From Streptomyces sp. NBC_01498 (GTDB taxonomy: Bacteria > Actinomycetota > Actinomycetes > Streptomycetales > Streptomycetaceae): 64,000 bases of DNA. This document shows positions 1 through 9,098 of this stretch, piece after piece. The notes under the pieces were generated by a model. It did no database searches, was not told the DNA's origin, and saw nothing but the letters and a program-made list of their open reading frames with translations. The position numbers and the translations under genes are program-made. Numbering within the stretch: the first letter of the stretch is position 1; every line of letters begins with the position of its first letter. The stretch is taken from positions 186,001 through 250,000 of the forward strand of contig NZ_CP109598.1 in NCBI RefSeq assembly GCF_036327775.1. The letters run 5' to 3'.

Positions 1-3000
1 GAGCCATCGCCTGCGCAGATGTCTCCTGAGTCTGCTCACCGTCCCGCTCCTCGCCACCGGTCTCCTGTCGGGCCCGGCCGTCGCCGCCGAGCCCCCCGTC
101 GGCGGCTCGGCCACCGGACCCGCCGTCCGTGAACTGCCGCCCCAGGAACCGGGAGTCACCCTGCGGGTCTTCGACGTGCAGGTGCCGCTGGAGAAGATCT
201 GCGCCCTGAAGCCGGGGCAGACCCCGAACGTCGACCGGCTGATGCCGACCATCGACTGGTCCTCGACCGCGGACTTCGGCGGGATCGGCGACCACTTCGT
301 CTCGCAGGTCATCGGCAACATCGACGTCCCGCAGGACGGTTCCTACGCCTTCCGGCTGACCAGCGACGACGGGTCGCGCCTGCTCATCGACGACCGGGTC
401 GTCATCGACCACGACGGTCTGCACGGCGCGGACCCGAAGGACGGCACGGTCACCCTGACGGCCGGTCAGCACGCCCTGCGCATCGACCACTTCGACCGTA
501 CGGGCGGGCAGAACATCACCCTGGCCTGGCGGCCGCCGGGTGCCTCCGGCTTCACCGTCGTCCCGAACTCCGTGCTCAGCACGGACGCCGGTGTCGTCCG
601 GGTGACCGCGCCGGGCCGCAAGGAGTGCGAGGGCGTCCGGGACTCCCCCGGCGACGGTCTGCCGCTGAACGGCGTGCACCCCGGCTACACCCTCACCGAT
701 CTGCGGCCGGCCGGTTTCCAGCCGCAGGTCACCGCGATGGACTGGCTGCCGGACGGTCGGCTGGCCGTCACCACCTGGGGCGGCACGGACAACGTGACCG
801 GCGAGGTCTACCTCCTCAGCGGGGTCACGGGCAGCACCGGACCCGGCAAGGTCACGGCCGAGAAGGTGGCTCAGGGCCTGAAGGAGCCGCAGGGCATCGC
901 GTACGTCGACGGTTCGCTGTACGTGTCGCAGAAGCACGAGCTGACGGAGCTTCAGGACACCGACGGGGACGACGTCACCGACACCTACCGGAAGGTCGCG
1001 ACCTGGCCGCACGGCGGGAACTTCCACGAGTTCGCGTTCGGGCTGCTCTACCGGGACGGCTACTTCTATCTGAACCTGTCCGTCGCCATCAACCAGGGCG
1101 GCGCCACGACCAATCCCCAGCCCGCGCCGAACCGCGGCTCCTCCATCAAGGTCAACAAGGCCACCGGCGCGATCAGTTACGTGGCCGGTGGTCTGCGTAC
1201 CCCCAACGGCATCGGCTGGGGCCCCGAGGGCGACGCCTTCGTGACCGACAACCAGGGCGGCTGGCTGCCCTCCTCGAAGCTCGTGCACATCAAGCAGGAC
1301 CGCTTCTTCAACCACTACACCAACCCGGCGGGACCCTTCGACGCCGAGCCGGTCACCAAGCCGGTGCTGTGGCTGCCGCAGAACGAGATCGCCAACTCCC
1401 CCAGCACACCGCTGCTGTTGGACGACGGGCCGTTCGCCGGGCAGATGATCTTCGGTGATGTCACCTACGGCGGCATCCAGCGCGCGTACCTGGAGAAGGT
1501 CAAGGGCGAGTACCAGGGCGCCGTCTTCCGGATGACCCAGGGCCTGGAGGCGGGGGTCAACCGCATCAGCAGGGGCCCGGACGGCGCGATCTACGCGGGC
1601 GGGCTCGGCGCCGGCGGCAACTGGGGCCAGGAGGGCAAACTCTCCTACGGTCTCCAGAAGTTGACGCCGAACGGGAAGAACGCCTTCGACATCCTCGCGA
1701 TGCGCGCGAAGGACGGCGGCTTCGAACTCGAGTACACCAAGCCGCTCTCCGCCGGGACCGTGGCCGAACTGGCCGACCGCTACGAGGTGAAGCAGTGGTC
1801 CTACGCGCCGACGCCCGACTACGGCGGGCCGAAGGTCGGCGAGAAGACGCTGGAGGTGACGTCGGCGACCGTGTCCGCGGACGGCAAGAAGGTCACCCTG
1901 GCGATCGACGGCCTGGAGTCCAACCGCGTGGTGCACATCCGCTCCCCCCGGCCGTTCAGCTCCACGGACGGCGAGACGCTGTGGAGCACCGAGGCGTGGT
2001 ACACGCTCAACTCGCTTGTCGGTGACGAGCGGCCGAAGACGCTGTACGAGGCGGAGGAGGCCGCGCTGACGGGCGGCGCCGGTGTCGACACCGAGCACGC
2101 GGGCTACTCGGGCGGCGGGTTCGTCGACAACTACGGGACGCAGGGCGCCACCACCACGTTCGACGTGCTGACGACGCAGGCGGGCAAGTACGACGTCGGG
2201 CTGCGCTACGCCAACGGCCCGAACCCGTTCACCGGGAACAAGACGGTCAGCGTCTACGTCAACGGCCGCAAGATGAAACAGACGGTGCTGCCGAGCACCG
2301 GCCAGTGGAACAGCTGGGCGACGGTGACCGAGTCGCTGCCGCTGAGCCGGGGGGCCAACACCGTCGCCTACCGGTACGACGCGGGCGACACCGGCCATGT
2401 CAATCTCGACCTGATCACCGTCCATCCCGACGACAGCCGCATCACCCTGTTCGACGGGAAGGACCGGTCGGCGTGGCAGCACAACGACGGCTCCGCCGTC
2501 CGCTGGCCGTCGGCCGACGAGGGGTCGATGGAGGTCTGCTGCGGTGACATCCGTACCAAGCAGGCGTTCGGCGACTTCAAGCTCCACGTCGAGTTCCGGG
2601 TGCCGAAGCTGCCGCCGGAGGTGACCGGCCAGGACCGCGGGAACAGCGGTGTCTATCTCCAGGAGCGCTACGAGGTCCAGATCCTGGACTCGTTCGGGGT
2701 GGAGAAACTCGCGGACAACGAGGCGGCGGCGATCTACACCAAGAAGGCGGCGGACCTCAACGCCTCGACCGCGCCCGAGACATGGCAGACGTACGACATC
2801 ACCTTCCGTGCCGCCCGCTTCGGCGCGGACGGGAAGAAGACCGAGGACGCGCGCGTCACGGTCGTCTGGAACGGTAGGACCGTGCACAACGACGTCGCGA
2901 TCGACGGCCCGACCGGGGCGGGGGCGCCCGAGACCACGGCCACCGGGGCGATCCGGCTCCAGGACCACGGGAACAAGGTGCGTTACCGCAACATCTGGAT

Positions 3001-3016
3001 CGAGCCCACGGCGTAG
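1..3016 (+). CDS. Secreted PA14 / glucose-dehydrogenase-like / CBM / DUF1080 protein, 5' end missing
   Basis: The reading frame is already open at the left edge. Its first visible residues (RLRRCLLSLL, a hydrophobic run, then GPAVAAE) form a signal peptide with an AxA-type cleavage site, so the true start lies just outside the window and the protein is exported. Module order: a PA14-type beta-barrel (roughly the first 150 residues, with SDDGSRLLIDD); a beta-propeller region resembling glucose/sorbosone dehydrogenases (MDWLPDGRLAVTTWGG, NGIGWGPEGDAFVTDNQGGW); a carbohydrate-binding module of CBM6/35 type (from LYEAEEAALTGG); and a C-terminal DUF1080 / 3-keto-disaccharide-hydrolase-like domain (ITLFDGKDRSAW to the end). 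All modules suggest extracellular sugar binding or turnover; the substrate is unknown. A strong hairpin follows the stop. Confidence 0.88.
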   Translation, partial: SHRLRRCLLSLLTVPLLATGLLSGPAVAAEPPVGGSATGPAVRELPPQEPGVTLRVFDVQVPLEKICALKPGQTPNVDRLMPTIDWSSTADFGGIGDHFVSQVIGNIDVPQDGSYAFRLTSDDGSRLLIDDRVVIDHDGLHGADPKDGTVTLTAGQHALRIDHFDRTGGQNITLAWRPPGASGFTVVPNSVLSTDAGVVRVTAPGRKECEGVRDSPGDGLPLNGVHPGYTLTDLRPAGFQPQVTAMDWLPDGRLAVTTWGGTDNVTGEVYLLSGVTGSTGPGKVTAEKVAQGLKEPQGIAYVDGSLYVSQKHELTELQDTDGDDVTDTYRKVATWPHGGNFHEFAFGLLYRDGYFYLNLSVAINQGGATTNPQPAPNRGSSIKVNKATGAISYVAGGLRTPNGIGWGPEGDAFVTDNQGGWLPSSKLVHIKQDRFFNHYTNPAGPFDAEPVTKPVLWLPQNEIANSPSTPLLLDDGPFAGQMIFGDVTYGGIQRAYLEKVKGEYQGAVFRMTQGLEAGVNRISRGPDGAIYAGGLGAGGNWGQEGKLSYGLQKLTPNGKNAFDILAMRAKDGGFELEYTKPLSAGTVAELADRYEVKQWSYAPTPDYGGPKVGEKTLEVTSATVSADGKKVTLAIDGLESNRVVHIRSPRPFSSTDGETLWSTEAWYTLNSLVGDERPKTLYEAEEAALTGGAGVDTEHAGYSGGGFVDNYGTQGATTTFDVLTTQAGKYDVGLRYANGPNPFTGNKTVSVYVNGRKMKQTVLPSTGQWNSWATVTESLPLSRGANTVAYRYDAGDTGHVNLDLITVHPDDSRITLFDGKDRSAWQHNDGSAVRWPSADEGSMEVCCGDIRTKQAFGDFKLHVEFRVPKLPPEVTGQDRGNSGVYLQERYEVQILDSFGVEKLADNEAAAIYTKKAADLNASTAPETWQTYDITFRAARFGADGKKTEDARVTVVWNGRTVHNDVAIDGPTGAGAPETTATGAIRLQDHGNKVRYRNIWIEPTA

Positions 3017-3027
3017 GCAGTGGCTCT

Positions 3028-3063
3028 CCCCGCCCCCGGCCGTCCTCACGGCCGGGGGCGGGG
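3028..3063. terminator. Bidirectional hairpin terminator
   Basis: Perfect 16-bp GC stem (3028-3043 with 3048-3063) and 4-base loop, placed between two converging genes. No U-tract, as usual in streptomycetes. Confidence 0.8.
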
Positions 3064-3128
3064 CCCGTCCCGCGGACCGCGCGGGAGATCCGCCGGGACC
3101 GGGCGGGAGATCCGCCGGCGCCGCCGCG

Positions 3129-4814
3129 CTACTCCGCGTAGACGCTCAGCCCGGACAACTGCCCGGCCGGCCAGCCGCTGTTGGCGGTGATCCGCACCCG
3201 TACGTGGCGGACGGCCGCCGCCGAGGCGAGGGTGACCGTCACCTTGTTGCCGCTCGCCGGGTCGAAGACCCGGGCGGCGGGGGCGCTGAGCGTCGTGAAG
3301 CTCGTCCCGTTGGTGGAACCGAGGACTTCGAGCGTCTGGGTACGGGCGCCCCAGGCCGGGTTCGGCGGCAGGGACAGCACGATCCGCCGTACGGGCAGGG
3401 CGGAGCCGAGGTCGACCTGGATCCACTGCGGGAAGGCGTTGTTGGCGCTCTCCCAGTAGCTGCCGGTGTCGGTGTCGACGGCGTTGCCGGGCCCGTAGTT
3501 CTGGGTCTGGCTGCTCGCGGTGGCCGCCCTGCCGAGCGCGAGGTCGCCGGCCGGCGGGTTGGGGCCGCCGCCACCCACGACGGGTGGTGTGGGGCGGGTC
3601 GGGGTCAGGGCGAGCTGGCCCTTCAGCATCCGCCCGCCGTCGCCGGTGAGCCGCAGATAGTAGTCCGCCGAGCAGGCCGTGCCGTCCTCGTCCAGCGCCC
3701 GGATGCCGGAGCCCACCGGCACGTGCGCGGCGGTCTCGGCCGTCTTGGCGATCTGGTTGCCCTCGTTGTACTCGTCGAACATCGAGATGTAGATGCCCTG
3801 CACGCCGATCCGGCACATGTTGTAGAACTGCCGCCACATGAAGTCGCCGTGCGCGCGGTGGCCCGACTGGAGGTCGCCCGGCAGGACACAGGGCTGGTAG
3901 TCGATGCCGTTGGCGTCGCAGTGCGCCTGGTCGGGGGTGTTGACGTTGGCGTAGAAGTTGTCGGCGCCCGCGACGTCCCCGATCCGGCCGACCATCCACG
4001 GCGAGAGCATGTCGAAGGCGAGGTACACGTCCATGTACCCGGGCCGCGAGTCCTCGATGCCGCGCCGCCAGTGCGTGGGCACCCCGCCCATCACGTAACA
4101 GCCCTGCTCCTTGAACCAGTTGACGACGTCCAGGCAGACGGCGGCCGACCAGGTCTTGTTGGGCTCGTTGAAGCCGAAGCCCCAGATGCCCACCACGGGC
4201 TTGCCGTTCTGCCGGGCGTAGGCCGGGGAGGCGGTGTGCGCCTTCATCTTGGCGAGCCAGTCCGCCTTCATCTCCGGCTGCATGTTCGTCCAGGCCGTGG
4301 CGTCGTACATGATGTAGAACTTGCGCCCGTACCTCTCGGCGGCGGAGCGCACCTTCACCGCCATGTCGTCACGGGTCGGGCCCTCGTTGCCGTTGGGGTT
4401 GAAGCGCTGGAGGGCGGCGGTGTCCAGGCTGTTCTGCCGCATCCACGAGAAGTGCGTGTCGACGGTCTGCTGGTCGTACGAGGAGAAGAGGGTGGCGGGC
4501 TGCCCGTTGCCGAGCGCGGGGTAGGCCGTCCGGTAGGTGTGCGTGTAGTCGCTTACGTCGGGCCAGCTGACGATCGCGGTGTTGCTCGGGGACGGTGACT
4601 GGCCCCAGTTCTGCGACCAGTGCCACCAGCCGTTGATGGGCGCTCCGTCGCCGGAACAGGCGAACCAGCCCTGGTAGCCGACGGTGATCTTGCCGACGAC
4701 GTCTCCGGGTGGGGAGGCCGCCGCGTACGCGGTCCTGGTCTGGGCGGCCATGCCTGCCGCCGCTCCGGCGCCGGCTATCGCGGACGCGATGACGGTGCGT
4801 CTGGAAAGTGCCAC
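3129..4814 (-). CDS. Tat-exported glycoside hydrolase with C-terminal discoidin (F5/8C) domain
   Basis: The start is GTG at 4814, preceded by GAGGAA five to nine bases upstream; an open frame continues further upstream but has no better ribosome site. The N-terminus SRRTVIASAIAGAG is a twin-arginine signal. The 561-residue protein then has a TIM-barrel-like hydrolase domain (VGYQGWFACSGDG, WSQNWG, YDATAW, GIWGFGFNEPN, FDEYNEGNQ) resembling proteins annotated as GH71/GH99-like or xylosidase/arabinosidase, and a C-terminal galactose-binding discoidin-like domain (about residues 430-561, ALGRAATASSQTQNYGPGNA). It probably acts on extracellular polysaccharide; family and substrate are inferred from general resemblance only. 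It converges with the upstream secreted sugar-active protein. Confidence 0.85.
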   Translation of the reverse strand: MALSRRTVIASAIAGAGAAAGMAAQTRTAYAAASPPGDVVGKITVGYQGWFACSGDGAPINGWWHWSQNWGQSPSPSNTAIVSWPDVSDYTHTYRTAYPALGNGQPATLFSSYDQQTVDTHFSWMRQNSLDTAALQRFNPNGNEGPTRDDMAVKVRSAAERYGRKFYIMYDATAWTNMQPEMKADWLAKMKAHTASPAYARQNGKPVVGIWGFGFNEPNKTWSAAVCLDVVNWFKEQGCYVMGGVPTHWRRGIEDSRPGYMDVYLAFDMLSPWMVGRIGDVAGADNFYANVNTPDQAHCDANGIDYQPCVLPGDLQSGHRAHGDFMWRQFYNMCRIGVQGIYISMFDEYNEGNQIAKTAETAAHVPVGSGIRALDEDGTACSADYYLRLTGDGGRMLKGQLALTPTRPTPPVVGGGGPNPPAGDLALGRAATASSQTQNYGPGNAVDTDTGSYWESANNAFPQWIQVDLGSALPVRRIVLSLPPNPAWGARTQTLEVLGSTNGTSFTTLSAPAARVFDPASGNKVTVTLASAAAVRHVRVRITANSGWPAGQLSGLSVYAE

Positions 4815-5086
4815 GGGGTTCCTCGCAATCGGCTCTGCGTGTGGAGGTGCGGGGAAGAGCGGCATGCGGCGGCATGCGGAGTACGTGGTGCGTGGCGGCG
4901 GTGTGCGCGTCCCGGCGCACGGTGCGGCCCCCCACAACGTAGGGACATGACAGTCCACCGGCAAGACAGGCGACTGGAAATTATTGACCGATCCGCGTCA
5001 TGATCCGACGATCGGAGCGAAATTCTGACCCAGAACCGGGTCCGAACGGACAGTTCGGGGAGTCCGGTGAGTTCCGTGGGCGGGGG

Positions 5087-5395
5087 TCAGGCGGGCCGGT
5101 GCGGACGTACGGCGAACGTACCGGCGTGGCGCAGCCGCATTTCTTCCAACGCGGCGCGGTGGCGGCGGAGTTGACGGGCCGACAGCAGGGTGAGCACGGG
5201 GAACGCGACGACGCCGGTGACGCTGGTCCACAGCGTGCTCTCGCCGGACTGCCCCAGCCAGAGCGCGGAGGTCAGATACGCGGCGGCCAGCACGGCCATG
5301 CCCGCGTACGCCCAGCGCACCCAGGCCAGCATCCCGGCCTGTTCCCGGGTCAGCGGATATCGGCTCGTCCCGGACTTCGGGAGGGTGGTAGCCAT
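5087..5395 (-). CDS. Small two-helix membrane protein
   Basis: 102 residues. Two hydrophobic segments are clear (AYAGMAVLAAAYLTSALWL and TSVTGVVAFPVLTLLSA), followed by a basic tail with RQLRRHRAALEEMRLRH. This resembles small actinobacterial membrane proteins of unknown function. It ends close to its own short intergenic space and is divergent from the phosphotransferase gene at 5516. No motif gives a function. Confidence 0.72.
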   Translation of the reverse strand: MATTLPKSGTSRYPLTREQAGMLAWVRWAYAGMAVLAAAYLTSALWLGQSGESTLWTSVTGVVAFPVLTLLSARQLRRHRAALEEMRLRHAGTFAVRPHRPA

Positions 5396-5515
5396 GTGCT
5401 GCGCCTACCCCCGAACGCCGCCCCTACCCCGCCGCGCCGCCCACCACACGTGTGCGAGAGGCGTGCCCGTCGAAAGTGGGCCGCGCCCCGCCCGTCCCGG
5501 TGATGGGATACGGGC

Positions 5516-6529
5516 ATGGCACCTCAGGAACCGGACGTCGTGGACCGGGGGCGGTACGGCACGCCGGCGAATCCGTGGGACGACCCGCGCTGGCGGAGCG
5601 CCGCCCTGTCCTGGATCGAGAGCCGGCTGGCCGCACGGGGGTCCCGGCCGACGGGACCGCGCCGTGTACGGCTGCGACCGTGGTCCGTGCTGGTGCGGAC
5701 GACCGTCGACGGTCGGGGCCCCGTGTGGTTCAAGGCCGCTCCGCCCGCCGGGGCCTTCGAGGCGGGGCTGACGGCGGCCCTGGCCGGCTGGGTCCCGGAC
5801 CAAGTACTGGCACCACTGGCCGTCGACACCCGGCGCGGCTGGTCCCTGCTGCCCGACGGCGGCGCGCTGTTCCGGGACGTACGGGACGACGGTCCGCCCG
5901 GCCCGCGTGCCTGGGAGGAGCCGTTGCGCCAGTACGCCGAGACGCAGCGCGCCCTCGTCCCGTACGCCGCGAGGATCGGGGAACTCGGCGTACCGGACGG
6001 ACGCGCGGGCGCGCTGCCGGGCCTGTTCGACCGGCTCGTCGAGGCGAACGGGGCGCTCGACGGGGCGGAGAAGGAGCGGCTGCGCGCCGCGCGGCCCCGG
6101 CTCGTGGAGTGGTGCGCCGAGCTCTCCGAGACCGGTATCGGGGACTCGCTGGACCATTCCGACCTGCACGACGGGCAGTTCTTCGCACCGAAGGAGGGGC
6201 GGTACACCTTCTTCGACTGGGGTGACGCGCTCGTCGGCCACCCGTTCAGCAGTCTGCTGGTTCCCCTGCGCACGGCCCGTGAGCGGTACGGCGCCGAGGT
6301 GCTGCCCCGGCTGCGTGACGCGTATCTGGAGCCGTGGACCGACGCCGGGCGCCGGACCCCGGTGGAGCTGCGGCGTGCGGTGGATCTCGCCTGCCGGCTC
6401 GCTGCGATCGGCCGGGCCCTCTCGTGGGGGCGGCTCTTCGCGGGACCGTCCGAGGGCGCGGCCGAGAGCGCGTACTGGCTGCGCGAACTCTTCGCCGAAC
6501 CGCCGGTACCCGCCAGGAAAACCGGGTGA
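5516..6529 (+). CDS. Aminoglycoside phosphotransferase-fold kinase
   Basis: 337 residues with the C-terminal catalytic core of the APH/choline-kinase fold: a Brenner-type loop LDHSDLHDGQFF and a following FFDWGDALVGHPF metal-binding segment. The catalytic Asp of the HxD motif is present, but the usual downstream Asn is Gln. The N-terminal lobe (VRLRPWSVLVRTTVDGRGPVWFKA) fits the nucleotide-binding lobe. It is most likely a small-molecule phosphotransferase; nothing in the context points to antibiotic resistance as its main task. It starts at an ATG after GGGATACGGGC and is divergent from the small membrane protein gene. Confidence 0.85.
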   Translation: MAPQEPDVVDRGRYGTPANPWDDPRWRSAALSWIESRLAARGSRPTGPRRVRLRPWSVLVRTTVDGRGPVWFKAAPPAGAFEAGLTAALAGWVPDQVLAPLAVDTRRGWSLLPDGGALFRDVRDDGPPGPRAWEEPLRQYAETQRALVPYAARIGELGVPDGRAGALPGLFDRLVEANGALDGAEKERLRAARPRLVEWCAELSETGIGDSLDHSDLHDGQFFAPKEGRYTFFDWGDALVGHPFSSLLVPLRTARERYGAEVLPRLRDAYLEPWTDAGRRTPVELRRAVDLACRLAAIGRALSWGRLFAGPSEGAAESAYWLRELFAEPPVPARKTG

Positions 6530-6620
6530 CCGTGGCGGGCCGCGCGCCGTACGGTCGTCATGACATCGCGCGCCGCACCGGTGAGTGGGGCGTGTCCGTG
6601 GCCAGTGAGGGGAGACCGCC

Positions 6621-6737
6621 GTGCGTGAGCGCACCGCCGCCGTCGTCCCCCCGGCACGGTACGAGGTGATCCTGGTGTCTCCCGGCGCCCGGCGCCGGCT
6701 GCGCGGCCGGTACCGGATGTCCGTGACGAACACCTGA
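6621..6737 (+). CDS. Possible 38-residue leader peptide upstream of the EF-G paralogue
   Basis: GTG at 6621 follows GGGGAGA with good spacing and reads through to TGA at 6735-6737. The peptide ends ARRRLRGRYRMSVTNT, very rich in Arg-X-Arg triplets. It lies in the 357-base stretch 6530-6886 between the phosphotransferase and the EF-G-like gene; the rest of that stretch shows no gene or clear U-tract terminator. Coding status is unproven: codon composition is ordinary, and only the ribosome site and position support it. Confidence 0.35.
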   Translation: MRERTAAVVPPARYEVILVSPGARRRLRGRYRMSVTNT

Positions 6738-6886
6738 CTCTCCGTCAGATTCTGACCGCCCGTCACGTCCCGTCGTGCGCGCGCCTCTCGGTCCCTCGGC
6801 CCGGAAGGCCGCCACGCCGTGTCGGGGTGTTCCGTCCGGCAATCGCGTCGCCCTCTTCCGTGGATCATCCCGAAAGGCCACCGGCC

Positions 6887-9019
6887 GTGCGTACCGACCT
6901 GCACCGTCAACCCGTGTCCGCGACCACCAGCCCGCTCGGCACCGTGCGCAACCTGGGCATCCTCGCCCATGTCGACGCGGGCAAGACCACCGTCACCGAG
7001 CGGATCCTCTATCTCACCGGCACCACCCACAAGCGTGGTGAGGTCCACGACGGCACCACCGTCACGGACTTCGACCCGCAGGAACGCGACCGGGGGATCA
7101 CCATCTTCGCCGCGGCCGTGAGCTGTACCTGGGACGGTCACCGGATCAACCTCATCGACACGCCCGGCCATGTCGACTTCGCCGACGAGGTGGAGCGTTC
7201 GCTGCGGGTGCTCGACGGCGCCGTCGCCGTGTTCGACGCGGTCGCGGGCGTCGAACCGCAGAGCGAGTCGGTGTGGCGGCAGGCGGACCGGCACGGGGTG
7301 CCCCGGATCGCGTTCGTCAACAAGCTGGACCGGGCCGGGGCGGATCTCGACGCGGCCGTGGAGTCGATCCGCCGGAGGCTGCATCCGGCGCCGCTGGTGG
7401 CGCAGATGCCCATCGGTACGGAGGACGGTTTCACCGGTGTGGTGGATCTGCTCCGGATGCGCGCGCTTCTCTGGTCCGGCGGCGACACGGACACGTACAC
7501 GGAGGGTCCGGTGCACGAGTCCCTGACGGCGGAGGCGCTGCGGCGCCGCCGGGTGCTGGAGGAGGCGGTCGCGGAGCTGCACCCGCTCGCGCTGGAGGAG
7601 TTCTGCGCCGAATCGACGCTCTCCGCACGGACGTTGGCGACGGCGCTGCGTGACCTGACCCGTACCGGCGAGGGGGTCGTGGTGCTGTGCGGTTCGGCGT
7701 ACCGCAACCGGGGGATCGAGCCGCTGCTGGACGCGGTCGTCGCGTATCTGCCGTCACCGCTGGACGTCCCGGCGGTGCGCGGCACCGCCGACGGCGCTCC
7801 GGAGGGCGGTCCCGCCGGCACGCGGGAGCGGGCCGCCGATCCCGGGGCGCCGTTCGCCGCGCTGGTGTTCAAGGTCCACTCGACCGCCACCGGCCGGCTG
7901 ACGTTCCTTCGGGTGTACTCGGGCACGGTGGAGAAGGGAGACGTGGTGCTGGACGCGGGCGCGCGGCGTACCGAGCGGATCAGCCGGATCCTGCGGGTCC
8001 GGGCCGACCGCCACGCCGAGGTGGACCGGGCGGTCGCCGGGGACATCGTCGCGGTGGCCGGGGTCAAGGCCGCCCGCGCGGGTGCCACCCTCTGTGCGCC
8101 GTCGGACCCGCTGGTCCTGGAACCGCCGTCCGTGGCCGAGCCGGTGGTCTCCGTGGCGGTCGAGGCGCTCCGGCGCACCGACGTCGACCGGCTGGCGACG
8201 GCGCTGGCGCGGCTGGTCGAGGAGGATCCCTCGCTGGCGGTACGGACCGACTCCGAGACCGGTCAGACGGTGCTTTCGGGCATGGGTGAGCTGCATCTGG
8301 AGGTCGCGGTGGAGACGGTGCGGCGCGCCCACGGGCTGGACATCGGGATCGGCAGGCCCGAGGTGGCCCACCGGGAGACGGTCACGCGGGGCGTGTCCGG
8401 GCTGGTCCACCGGCATGTGAAGCAGGACGGCGGGGCCGGGCAGTTCGCGCATGTCGTCCTCGACGCCGAGCCGTTGGGGCCGTCGGCCCCGGGCACGGAC
8501 GGCTCCGGCGGGACGGCGGAGTTCGAGTTCCGGTCGACCGTGGCCGGCGGGCGGGTGCCCCGGGAGTACGTCCGGGCGTTCGAGGCGGGCTGCCGGGACG
8601 CGCTCGCCCACGGGCCGCTCGGCGGGCATCCGGTGACCGGCGTACGGGTCACGCTGACCGACGGCGCGACGCATGTGAAGGACTCGTCGGAGATGGCGTT
8701 CCGTACGGCCGGACGCAACGCGCTCCGCGAGGCGTTGCGGGCCTGTGCGATGACGCTGCTGGAACCGGTGGTCGAGGTCACCGTGACCGTCCCCGACGAC
8801 GCCGTCGGCGGGGTGCTCGGCGATCTGGCGGCCCGGCGCGGCCGGGTCTGCGGCTCGACGGCGCGCGGGGGTACGGCCGTGGTCACCGCGACGGTGCCGC
8901 TGGCCGAACTGTTCGGCTACGCGACGCGGTTGCGCAGCCGGACGCAGGGCAGGGGCACCTTCACGGCCCGGCCCACCGGTTACGCCCCGGCGCCGGGCGC
9001 GGCGGCCGACGGCCCGTAG
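6887..9019 (+). CDS. Elongation factor G paralogue (EF-G2-like GTPase)
   Basis: A translational GTPase of about 710 residues. GTP-binding motifs are intact: G1 AHVDAGKTT (residues 27-35), G2 RDRGIT, G3 DTPGHVDF, G4 NKLD. Domain II (FKVHSTATGRLTFLRVYSG) and the EF-G domains IV-V (GAGQFAHV, HVKDSSEMAFRTAGRNALREA, RRGRVCG) follow. The GTG start at 6887 is chosen because AAAGG precedes it and the conserved NLGILAHVDAGKTT lies at the usual distance. It stands alone, not in the rpsL-rpsG-fusA-tuf cluster, so it is probably a second EF-G or a ribosome-rescue/protection type factor rather than the housekeeping FusA. An Arg-rich leader ORF sits upstream. Confidence 0.9.
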   Translation: MRTDLHRQPVSATTSPLGTVRNLGILAHVDAGKTTVTERILYLTGTTHKRGEVHDGTTVTDFDPQERDRGITIFAAAVSCTWDGHRINLIDTPGHVDFADEVERSLRVLDGAVAVFDAVAGVEPQSESVWRQADRHGVPRIAFVNKLDRAGADLDAAVESIRRRLHPAPLVAQMPIGTEDGFTGVVDLLRMRALLWSGGDTDTYTEGPVHESLTAEALRRRRVLEEAVAELHPLALEEFCAESTLSARTLATALRDLTRTGEGVVVLCGSAYRNRGIEPLLDAVVAYLPSPLDVPAVRGTADGAPEGGPAGTRERAADPGAPFAALVFKVHSTATGRLTFLRVYSGTVEKGDVVLDAGARRTERISRILRVRADRHAEVDRAVAGDIVAVAGVKAARAGATLCAPSDPLVLEPPSVAEPVVSVAVEALRRTDVDRLATALARLVEEDPSLAVRTDSETGQTVLSGMGELHLEVAVETVRRAHGLDIGIGRPEVAHRETVTRGVSGLVHRHVKQDGGAGQFAHVVLDAEPLGPSAPGTDGSGGTAEFEFRSTVAGGRVPREYVRAFEAGCRDALAHGPLGGHPVTGVRVTLTDGATHVKDSSEMAFRTAGRNALREALRACAMTLLEPVVEVTVTVPDDAVGGVLGDLAARRGRVCGSTARGGTAVVTATVPLAELFGYATRLRSRTQGRGTFTARPTGYAPAPGAAADGP

Positions 9020-9048
9020 CGGGGGGACGGCCGTCGAGGACGGGGGGA

Positions 9049-9080
9049 GGCCCCGCCCGGACCTGTGTCCGGGCGGGGCC
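9049..9080. terminator. Bidirectional hairpin terminator
   Basis: Perfect 14-bp stem (9049-9062 with 9067-9080), 4-base loop, between the converging EF-G-like and AbgT genes. Confidence 0.8.
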
Positions 9081-9098
9081 GTCCCGCTTCCGTACGGG

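Noticed and set aside
3046..3999. Minus-strand frame overlapping the Tat-exported glycosidase gene
   Set aside because: Arg-rich shadow of the real gene in another frame, no motif.
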